The notes under the pieces: generated by a model
Seen by the model: only the letters and a program-made list of their open reading frames with translations
The model's database searches: none
What the model was told of the DNA's origin: nothing
Program-made: the position numbers and the translations under genes
Shown: in pieces, positions 49,899 through 61,800 of the stretch
Numbering within the stretch: the stretch's first letter is position 1
How the letters are laid out: each line of letters starts with the position of its first letter
NCBI GenBank assembly: GCA_934120645.1
Contig: CAKOUO010000008.1
Span: 1-64,000 of the forward strand
DNA: 64,000 nucleotides
Source: an uncultured Clostridia bacterium
Lineage (GTDB): Bacteria > Bacillota > Clostridia > TANB77 > CAG-508
Reading direction: 5' to 3'

Positions 49899-52800
49899 TT
49901 AAAACTTAATATAGTTTGTGGGATTTACATCATTTCCATATCCACTAGCTTTCCTAATTTCAAAGTGTAAGTGATGTCCTGTTGAATTTCCTGGGTTAGG
50001 GTCAGATTCCGGATCTCCTCCCTCTAATCCAATTACTTGTCCTTGTTTTACTTTATCTCCGGTTTTTACATTGATTTGTGATAAGTGTGCATAGAAACTG
50101 TATATTGTTTCCCCATTAACAACATGTTTTATTTCTATACAATTACCAAATCCATTTTGTACTCCGGCAAATGTTACTTCTCCATTAGCTACTGCTAATA
50201 TTTCTGCATGATGTGTTCCTGCTAAATCTATACCTGTATGTTTTTTAACTACTCCTGTTGTAGGATGTTTTCTTGTTCCATACTCAGATGTTATCGTATA
50301 TTTACAATTTAATGGTAATATAAATTCTTCTTGTTCTAGACTTGTTACAGCTATTGCTGTTTCTGGGTCTACCCATTGTATTTCTGTATTTTTCTTACCA
50401 TAGTTAGCTTTTAAGATATTTCTATCTAATTTGTTGACTATGCCATCTTCATTTAAGTCATATTTAGCTTTTTCTAATTTTTCTTCTTGCTCTATTGCTC
50501 CATAGTTATCATTTAAAGCTACTAAATCGTCAATTTCAATTTCACCTGTTTTTATAATATCACCTGCAAGTATTGAAATATCATCTAATGTAATATCTCT
50601 ACCCCTTGAAACTATTACATTTGTAACTTTATATTCTAGGTAAGATTCCTTTGTAACCAATACATCATATTTTTCTGGTTCAACTTCTATTGTATATGTT
50701 CCATCTAACTCAGTATCTACTTGTTTTACAATATCTTCTGTTCCAGCTTTATATAATGTAATTGTTGCATTTTGTTTTGTTTTATCTACTGCTTGTGTTA
50801 TAACTTTTCCAGAAATTGTTTCTTGTCCTTTTATAATCCACAATTCTTTTTCAACTGTTGTTCCAGCTCCATTTTCTACATAGATTTTTACAATTGTTGT
50901 TTTTCCTTCTAATGAAACTGTTTCTTCAGCTTTTAAGATTGTATATGTTGTATTACCAATTTTAACCTTTGTAGTTTTAGATGTAGCTATTGCTGTAACT
51001 AATGCTTTTACATCTGTTTTATCTACATATGCTACATATTTTCCATCTTCTTGTTTCTCAACTTCTTTATTGTTTACACTGATTGTTAATTGTAAATCTG
51101 ATAAATCTTCTGGTTTTTCAACGGTTGTAATTTTTAATGTATATACTTTTTCTTTGTAGTTTTCATCTGTATTGTCTAAGCCATTTGATGCTATTATTTT
51201 TACTGTATATCCATTTGTTAATTCGTATGATGTATATGTGTTTATTCCTAAGCTTGGTGTATTATTATAAATTGACACATATTCATCTGTTAAATTATAT
51301 AGCATTGCTTTAATATCAATATTATTTTGTGTTTTAACAACATCTATTGTATATTCTGTATCATTAACTTTTGTAGCAATTCTGTTGTATACATAGATTT
51401 CTTTCATTTCTAATGCATCTGGTTCTCTAACTATATTTACAACATATTGTTTTATTGTTCCAGCTACAGATTTTACTTTAACAAATATTGTTTTTGTTTC
51501 TTCTGTTCCAATTTCTACTGTTTCAGTATTTGTTCCTATTGTCCAATTATTATTATTGATGCTTACTTTTGCATATTGATATTCTGCTACAGCTTTTAAT
51601 TCTACATTTGTTGCAGTCTTAGGTGCATATACTGTATATGTTCCATCATCTTCTTTTGTAATTTCTTTATTGTCTGCAAATAATTGCTTCAATCCAGCTT
51701 CATCTAATAACTCATCTTCTTTTATTAAATATACTATATATTCTTTTGTTTCTTCTGCTCCGTTTTTAACTGTTACTATTACTTCTTCTGTTGAATCTTT
51801 TAAGCTTATATTTTTTTCTGCTGATGGATTTTGATATTCAGTTTCACCATTTGAATCTTTTATTTTTACATTTGATGTTTCGGAATTTATTCCTGCCCAT
51901 ACAACAACATCATCTGTATCTTTTGGCAATGTTTTAAAGTAATGTCCATCTTCATCTGGTGTGATTATTTCATTATCAACTTTTATTGTTGTTTTTAAGT
52001 CTTCTATAATATCTGGTTCTTCAACTTCTTTGATAATTAACTTATAATCTCTTTCTTGATCTTTTTCTTGATTTTCATCTTTACCAAACATTGCTATAAC
52101 TGTTAATTTTATTTCCTTGCTACTTATATCACAATTTGTATATGTATTTTCTGCTATTGTTTTTGTATTATCTTGAATTGATACATATTCTGTATTTTTA
52201 CTTGCGACTCCTTTAATTGTAGCATTTGTTGTACCTTTCATAACATCAATTTCAAATGTTGTATCATTTATTTTTGTTGCAATTCTATTATTTAAGTAAA
52301 CTTTATCTAACCCCAAATTATTTACTTGTTTATGAATAGTTAATTTATGAGTTTCAACAGTTCCATCTTGTGCTGTTACAGTTATTGTTTTAACAGTATC
52401 TCCTGTTTCTGGTAATATTATTGTTTCTGTTAATTCTCCAACTTCTGTATTACCACCCATTGTTACTTTTGCTAAAATATCTTCTAATGTAATTTTAACT
52501 TTTGCTGTTTCTTCACTTGCTTTTACTGTTACATCATAATTTCCTTCTGAATCTTCTATAACATGTTTATCATTTACTTCTAACCATTGTATGTTTGTAT
52601 TGTTTGACAATCTTACAAAGATTATGTTGTATGTTTTTGTCACTTTTCCATCTTGAGAAGTAACAACTATTGGAACAGTTATTGAATTTTCATCTAAGTT
52701 TAATTTGATATTTTTAATTGAGTTTGCCTGTTGAGCTTCTTCATCTCCTATTTTAATCATTGCAAATTCATTTTCTGCTACAACATTTATTTGTGTTGTA

Positions 52801-55800
52801 TCTTTTTCTTTTTCTATTGACATTACATATGTTGGTATATTACCGACTTCCTCAAATTTATCAATAATATCTACTCCATCTATATATATATGTTCTGAAT
52901 TTGCGTTATCAGACATTTTATAAATTTTTACAGTATATTCTTGTTCTCTTCCTGTTTCTGCTATTGCTTTAAATGTTATTATTATTTCATCATTATCTTT
53001 TGTATTAATATTTCCTATTGATATTAATCCTTTTCCTGTAGTATCTCCTGATGTTAGTGTTGTATAACTACTATTTGCCTCTATTGCAAGTGTTATTTCT
53101 TCTACATCTTTACTAATATACTCTGTATATGTATGTGTATTTTCATCATATGATGTTATTAAGTTTTCTCCGTTTTTTACAGATTTTATTGTAATATCAT
53201 CAGATACTATAGTAATTTCTAATACTTTTGTTAAAGTTTCTGTATTTGGATCTTGTGGTTTAACATTAATATTTAATGTTATTACTCTTTTTCCATCTTT
53301 AAATGTAACTTCTGATTTTGCAATATTAGTAAACCATTCTGTTCCGTCACCAATTTGTACTTTTGCATTTTTATTGTTTGAAATTACTTCTATTGCTGCA
53401 TTTTGTTCATCTTCACCATTGTCTAAAACTTGAGCTGTATATTTACCATCTTTTTCTTCTATTACATTTCCATTTACTTTAACAGAAGCTATTGTATTAT
53501 CTGTTGATAATTTAACAATATTTACATGATATGTTACTGTTTCTCCATTTTCAGATTTAACTATAACATCTACAGTTGTTGTTTCATTTGCTGTTGATAC
53601 TGTTTTTGATAGTACTTGTGTTGCTGTTTCACCTGCAATTTCTACTGTTGCTGTTTCACTTGTTGTAATTACTTCTACTGATGATTCATCTAAATCTCTT
53701 GCAATATATTTTGTATAAGTTTTTGTAGTATCATCATATTCTTCTGGTATAGCATTATTTACTGTTATTGCACAACTTGTATCATTTGATTTTCTTTCAA
53801 TCTCTAATACATATGTTTTACTTGTTACACCATCTTGAGCTGTAATTGTTATATTTAATGTTGTTTTCTTTTCACTACTTAATTTAACATCTTTTTCTAT
53901 ACTTCCTACATCGCTTCCTATTGTCTCTATTTTAACTGTTGCATGTTTTTCTGTTGCTTTAATATACACATTTGCATTTTGAGCATCAGTTGAAGTTGTT
54001 GCATAATATTTACCATCTATGCTAATTGCATCTTTGCTGTCTACTTTAATTAATTCTAATTCTGCTTCGTGTGATTTTTCTTTTATTATTACACTATAAG
54101 TTTTACTTCTATTTTCATCTTTTGGGTCTTGTACTTTAATTAACACTGTTGTTGTTTCTTTTGTTATTTGAACATTTATAATATGAATATTATTTGCTAC
54201 TGGTGTATTAAAGTCTTCTGTTTCAGTCTTTGTACTAACTAGTGCAATTGGATTATTTGGTGTAATACTAATTCCAACTTCTGTTACATCTTTATCTATA
54301 TATGTTACATAAGTTCCATCTTCTTTTTCACATTCTACTCCATTTGCTTTAACACTTGCTAAACCTAAATCTGTTACTTTATTTATTGTTATTTCATAAG
54401 TATTTTCTTGTCCATTTTCTGCTTTAACAATAATGTTGATTTTTTGTGTATCAGCTTGTGTTTCTATTGTAGCTGTTGCTTTATTTGATGTTGAATATTC
54501 TTCTTGAGCTATTTTTACTGTTGCAAATTCATTTCTAGCTATTGCTGTTATATCAATATTATTCATTGTGTCTGGTAATTCTATAGTATAACTATTTTCT
54601 GATGTTTTTAATATGTTTTCATTATCTAATCCAGCTATACTTAATGATTGTAATATATTATCTGATGAATATCTTATAAGTGTAACTACATAATTTTCTT
54701 GTGTTCCATCTTGAGCAATAACTTCTATTATTGCTGTTGTTGAATTTTCAGTTGTTACAATATTTTGTGTTGTTTTGCCTTTTTCTTTTAAACTTCCATT
54801 TATTGAGATTGTTGCTAATTCATCTTCTAATATTCCTGTTAGATTTACGCTTTCATTATTACCAACTTTAACTGTTGCTTTATTATTTTCATCAAATGTT
54901 ATTTGTTTTGTTTCTGTTTTTCCGTCGTTTTCCATTGATATACTTGCTTGTAATTTTGTATTATTTGATAATTTATTTACAACTACAACATATTGTTTTG
55001 TTGTTCCATCTTCTGCTGTTACTTCTATGTTTATGTAATTTTTATCGTCTGGTGTTGTAACATTAGATGATTGTTTTTCTAATGTAGGTTCTGAAGAATT
55101 TATACTTACCGTTGACAATTTATTATTTGCTATTGCCTCAACATTTACAGAATCAGTTAAATATTTTTTATTTACATAGTATTTTCCATCTTGTTCATTT
55201 GCTTTTACGACTTCACCATCAACTTTGATTATTGCAAGTTCACAATCATCTGATTGATTTTCTACTACTAATGTGTAGTTTTCTACTGTTCCATCTTGTG
55301 CTGTTACTTTTATTTTAACTTCTACTGTATCAGCATTTTTAGCAATTGTTGTACTTGATGTTCCTACTACTTCTGGGCTTTCTTCAATTTGTACTTTTGC
55401 TTTTGGATCTTCTGGTATTACATATACTTCAAAGCTTGTATTATTTTTATTTATTCTTGATACATATTTATTTGTTGGAACTGCTTCCGCTTCTTTTCCA
55501 TTTACTTTAACACTTAATAATTTAACATTATCAGGTAATGCATTAACTATTAATTTATATTCTTTAGATGTTCCATCTTCAGCTGTTACTGTAATATAAG
55601 TAACTATTGATTTTCCTTCCATTTGGACATCTCTATAAGAAGCTGATTTTTCCTTTTCAAATGTATTTATTCCTACATATGATTTTGTTTCTTCTGCTAT
55701 TGCTCCAATATTTATTGTATTTGCTATTTTGTCTAATGTATATTCATATGTATCTTGTTGAGTTTTGCTTAATGTTGCTTCTTTTCCATCTACTGTTACT

Positions 55801-58800
55801 TTAGATAAGTTTTTATTACTATTCTTACGATAAATTTTTAATGTATATTCTTCAACATTTCCATTTTGTGCTTTTACAGAAACTTTTATTTCTGTTGGTT
55901 CATTAGTAATTGAAACTTTTCTTGTTGTAATATTTTGTTCATATTCATTATCATCAACACTTATATATGCTAATTCATAATTTGTAACACCTATAACATC
56001 TATTTCTTGGTATTCTTCTGGAATACTTACTTCATAAATGTTTGTTCCTTCTACTCTTTTTGCTTCTTGAGAAAACTCTGAATTACCTATTGTTAATGAT
56101 TTTATGTTTGTGTCAGATGAAGGTTTTTTAATGTTTAATGTATATTCTTTTTTATTTTCTGCATTTGTTGGATCTGTAACTGTTATTTTGTATGTTGTAT
56201 CTCCATCAATTGTTATTTGTTTTGTAGTTGTATATACTTCTGCTTCATTATCACCAATGCTTACTAAGTCTTGTTTGTCTATTGTTGTTGCTGTTACTTC
56301 TACTAATTTTGTATTTTGGCTTATGTATGCATTATATATATTTCCTACTGGATTAATTAATGTTCCATTTACTGTTACTGCAAATAATCCTAATTTATTT
56401 TCTGTTCCTTCTTTATCAATAATTAAAGTATATTCTCTTTCGTTTTCTTTTGCTGTTACATATATTTTTACTATTGTTTGTTCTCCAAGTGTTGATACCA
56501 CTTTTTTAGTAATATTAACATCTGCTCCTAAATTGTTTATTTGTACTTCTGCTGTTGGATATAAGCTTGTAGCACATACTGTTGATGATTCCAATTGTGC
56601 ATCTATTATAACTTTATATGTATCTTTGCTTATTTTTGTTGCTTCTTTATCATTTACTGTTACATTTTCTAATTCTGTTAAAGCATCTTCTTTATATATT
56701 GTTAATGTATATTGCACTTTATTTCCACTTTCAGCAGTTACTTCTATTGGTACTACTTTTTTAATTCTAGTTGACATATCTACTGTTTTTGTTGATTGTT
56801 TTGTTTCATTTGCTCCATTGTCTATGCTTACTTTAGCATTTGAATGTTCTGTTACGGCTGTTATTTCAGGTTTTACAGTAGTATTTGATACTATTACTTC
56901 ATATTGAGTTGCACCTATTGATGTTGCTTCTACCCCATCTACTGTTAGACTTTTCAATCCAGCATTTTCTGAAACCACATCAATTGTTAATATAAAGTCT
57001 ACTATTTTACCATTTGTTGTTTTTACTCTTATTTTTACAATTTTAGGATTTGTATCTAATGCTATATCTCCTAAGAATGTTCCTGTAACATATGTTGATC
57101 CTTGATCAATACTTATATTATCTGTGCTATCTTTTGTTTGTATTTTTAATGTTCCTGTTCCATCTTGATTTGCAACAACTGATACCCCATATTTGTTTTC
57201 ACCAATAAGATTTGCTTGTTTTCCATTTACATATATTGAGTCTATTCTTTGCTCATCTAATGGTTGAACAACTCTTAAAGCTGTTGCTGTTGCACCTGTA
57301 GCTTTATCTGTTGCTGTAATTGTTGCTTCACCCATATCTTGTGATGTTATTACTCCATCTTCAACAGTTGCTACATCAGTGTTACTTGATGTCCAGTTAT
57401 AATCTGTTAATTTTCTTGTGTTATTATTAAATACATTAAATATATTAGTTTCTAATGTTACTTTTTCTTCTTCAGGTTGTTTCATAGTTTTTGTTTCAGG
57501 TAATATTTTAAAGTTTCTATCACCTACTAAAGTAAATGTATAGCTATCTTCATATAAAGCATTTCCTAATTGTCCATATTCATTATTTCCTACTGAATAT
57601 GCAAATCCATCTGTGTCTATTGCATAGTTATTTTTATAACCTGCTCCTAATGCCATATATGTTTTATCAAGTGTTGTTATTTTTTGTAATGCTACACTAT
57701 CACTTATATTTCCTATTCCAGCTTGTCCTTTGCTATTGTCTCCATATGTATATATATTTCCATCTTTATCTAATAGCATTGTGTTTAAATTTGTACTGCT
57801 AATATCTACTACATTTTCTGATGCTATTTCTTCTATTTGCGCATTATCTTCTTTAGCATATTTGCTTATTTTTTGAACACTTCCATCTGTTTTTAATACT
57901 ACTATTGCATTTTTCATGCATTCAACTTTTACTGCATTTTTAATATTATTAACTAATTGTGGTGTTGTATAATATTCATCTTGTTTTGCAATTTGTTCTG
58001 AACTATTATCACCAAATACATAAACATTTTCTGAAGAATCTACAATAGCTGTCATATTTCCTGCTGCTGCGATTGATATTACTTCATTTCCTACGCCATT
58101 TATTTTTTCTGGCATAGTTTCTGTTTTTGTATTTCCATTTCCTAATTGTCCTGAACTATTTAATCCCCAAGTATATATTTTTCCTACATTATCTATTGCT
58201 ATTACATGGTTGTCTCCTGCTGCAATATCTACTATATTCTCTATTCCTTGAACTTGTATTGGTTTTTTAGCAGATACTCTATTTCCTTGTCCTAAAACTC
58301 CATAAGTATTATCTCCCCATCCCCATACAGTTCCATCTTCTCTTATTGCCATTGTAAAGTTCTTTCCTGTTACAACTTTCTTGTATGTAGATAATATATT
58401 TGTTTGACTTGGTATATTGTTTGGAACTAGTTTGTCATTTCCTAATTGTCCATCTGAATTATAACCAAAGCTCCAAATGCTTCCGTCAGATTTTAATATT
58501 GCTGCAAAGTTTTCTCCTCCAGCTACTTCTGGTGCATTCTTTTGTCCTTCACCTATAACTCTTACTATTATTACATTTTCTTTGCCAGTTTCTTTTTCTA
58601 TTGTTTTTACCCATGTTGTTCCAACTTTAACACCTGTGATAATTCCTTTGTTATTAACTGTTGCTATTTCACTATTTAATGATTCATAATTAAAATCATC
58701 AAATATTTGGTCTTCATTAAATACATTAAATGTATATTTTGGTGTTGTTTCTATTTGTTTTGTAGCATTTATATTTAATGTTATTTCCTTTTCATTTGCA

Positions 58801-61800
58801 TATGATGCATCATTTCCTATTTTTACAGGTATTCTACTATTTGTTTTTGTTTTTATTTTTTGTGTTCCATGATAGTAATCTCCCCATGCATATACTTCTC
58901 CATCATATCTTATAGCTACATTGTATGTATTTCCACAAGATATACTCATCATATTATCTATTGTTATTATTTTTGTAAATAATACTTTATCTTCATTTGT
59001 TCCAATTCCTAGTTCACCTTGACTATTTGAACCTGTTGAATATAAGTTTCTATCTGAATCTAATATTATTGTTTGATTTTTTCCTGCTGATATTTCCATT
59101 ATATTGCTAATTTCAGATACTTTATTAGGTGTTGTCATATTTTTATTGTTTCCGCTTCCTAATTGTCCATTTATATTATATCCAAATGTATATACTTCTC
59201 CACTTATTGTTAATAAAACACTATGATTATCTCCTGCAGAAATTCTTCCTATTAGTTCATCAATTTTGATTTCTTCAAATGTGTTTGATTTTCCTTCTTG
59301 TTTTGCTGTTTGACCATATACATTTAAACCTGTTGATAATACTTTTCCACTTGTTGTTAACAATAGTGTATGATTTTTTCCTACAGCTATATCTATTATG
59401 TCATTAACATATGATAATAATGTTGGTTTTTGTATATTTTCATATGTTCTTGTTCCTAATTCTCCATTTGCATTTAATCCCCATACATATACATAACCAT
59501 CTTCTGTTAATGCCATACTTTGGTCATTATTTGCTGCTATTTTCTTAATGTTTGATATTTCTAATTTTACAGGAGTACTTGATGTTTTTCCTAATGCATT
59601 GTTTGAGTTTGCTCCCCATCCCCATACATTTCCATTAATATCTAATGCTAAATTATGAGTATTTCCTACTGCTATTTGTTTTATTACAGTATTTTCTGGG
59701 AATTTTACTTGAACTGGTATATCTGTTGATTTACTATTTCCATTTCCAAGTTCATAACTTGAATTTGAACCATAGCTCCATACTGTTCCGTTTGCTTTTA
59801 ATATTACTGTATGTGAACCACATGTTAATGCCATTGGTTCAATTTCTACATTTTCTGGTAATACTGTAACTTGAGCAATACTTGTGTAGTCTGTTCCTAC
59901 TTTATTTACTACTATTGTTGTTTTTCCTTCTTTTTCTCCTGTAACTAATCCATTTTCTGATACATTTGCAATTTCTGTATTTCCTGAAACATAGTTCATT
60001 TGGCTATTATCAACTACATCTTTTATTACATTAAATGTTTTATTTGTAACTGTTAATTGATATTCTTCACCTTTATGTATTGTTATATTATTTGAATTTA
60101 ATCCAACATCTTCTCTTCCTACTAATACAGGCTCTGATACTGTATTATATAGTTTATTTCCTAATACACCATATGTTCCAAGTCCCCAAGTATAAACAAA
60201 TCCTTCTTCATTTATAATTGCTCCATTGTTACTTCCTGCTTCTATTGATATAGATTTTTCTATTTTAGTATTTTTCTTTGGTAACATTTGATTTGTTTCT
60301 TGCTCTGTTGCTAATTTGTAATTTTCATTAGATCCCCATACACATATGCTACCATCTTTTAATAATGCTATTGAAAATTCTTTTCCTGCTTTTAATTCCT
60401 TTATTTTTGTTAATTCTTCTGTTCCAAGGGTGCTCTTAATAAACTCAGGTGTTTCACAATTTTTTGAATTTCCCTGACCTAGTTGTCCTTTTGAATTCTC
60501 TCCTAATGCATATCCTTTTCCGTCATTTCTTAAGAATAATGTATGATTATATCCTTGAGATATTCTAATTACATTTTCTACATTTAATTGTGTAGCATTA
60601 TTTGTTTTAAATACTTTTCCTACTTGATTTACTGCATAATCTGATGAAATATCTATAATATTTTCTAATTTATTTAATTTTGTTGCTACTTTACTATATC
60701 CATTTCCCCAAATCCATACATTTCCATCTGTGTCTAATGCTACTGTTTTATTTGTACCACAAGATACTTTAACTATTTTATTTAATACTGTTCCATCATT
60801 TTTTACAACTTGAACAGGTGTATTTCTACTAGAGTTTGTTCCATCTCCTAGTTGTCCATTTTCATTATTTCCAAAGCTCCATACTGTTCCATCTGCTTTT
60901 ACAGCAACTGTGCTATCATTTCCTACTGATATATCAATTATGTCTTCTAATGCTGTAACTTTTACAGGTGATGCTTTACTATTATTATCTCCTGTTCCTA
61001 ATTGTCCATTGTTATTTGTTCCCCAAGTCCATACTGTTCCATCTGCTTTTAATGCAGCTGAATGAGTGTCTCCTATTTCTACTTCTGGTACAGCTTGTTT
61101 TCCTTCTGGTACTATGTTTACAAATACTGTTGCAGTTTTATTTGTTATAGTATGTGTTACTACTATTTCTGCTTTTCCTATTTGTTTTCCTGTAATAATT
61201 CCATTTTCATCAACTGTTGCTACATCTTCGTTTAATGATTTAAATGTCATATTACTACTATCAACTTTATCTGTTATTAAATTAAATTTATTGTCTAGTG
61301 ATGCTGTTATTTGTTTTGTTTTATTTTTTTCTATTGTAACTACATTTGAACCTACATTTACATATGTATCTCCTATTACTGTAAATACATTTCTGTTATT
61401 GTATGTTTCATCTCCTAATTCACCATATCCATTATATCCTGTTGTGTATACAAATCCTGAATTATCAGATGCAATAGAATGATATGAATTTGTGCTTGTT
61501 AATTTAATATCATTTGTATTTGTTGCTTGTTTTGCAGTTGTTATAGAAGATATATATTCTTCTGTTCCTAATTGTCCATTTTCACTATTTCCACAAACAT
61601 ATACTTTTCCATCTTTGTTTGTCATTAATATATTATTGTTTCCAGATGTTATTTCTACTATATTTTCTATTTCTAATTTTGTAGGTACAGATATGTTTGT
61701 TGTGTTTCCTTGTCCTAATTGTCCATATCCATTATATCCCCATGACCATACATGTCCTTTTGTATCTAATGCGAAATAATAGTTATCTCCTGATGCTATT

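Noticed and set aside
49899..50000. LPXTG sorting signal or C-terminal anchor on the giant protein
   Set aside because: The protein ends directly after the M23 domain without a hydrophobic tail.
56104..56907. 267-codon open frame on the plus strand opposite the giant gene
   Set aside because: It mirrors the repetitive minus-strand coding sequence, has no ribosome site or domain, and similar shadow frames occur all along this gene.
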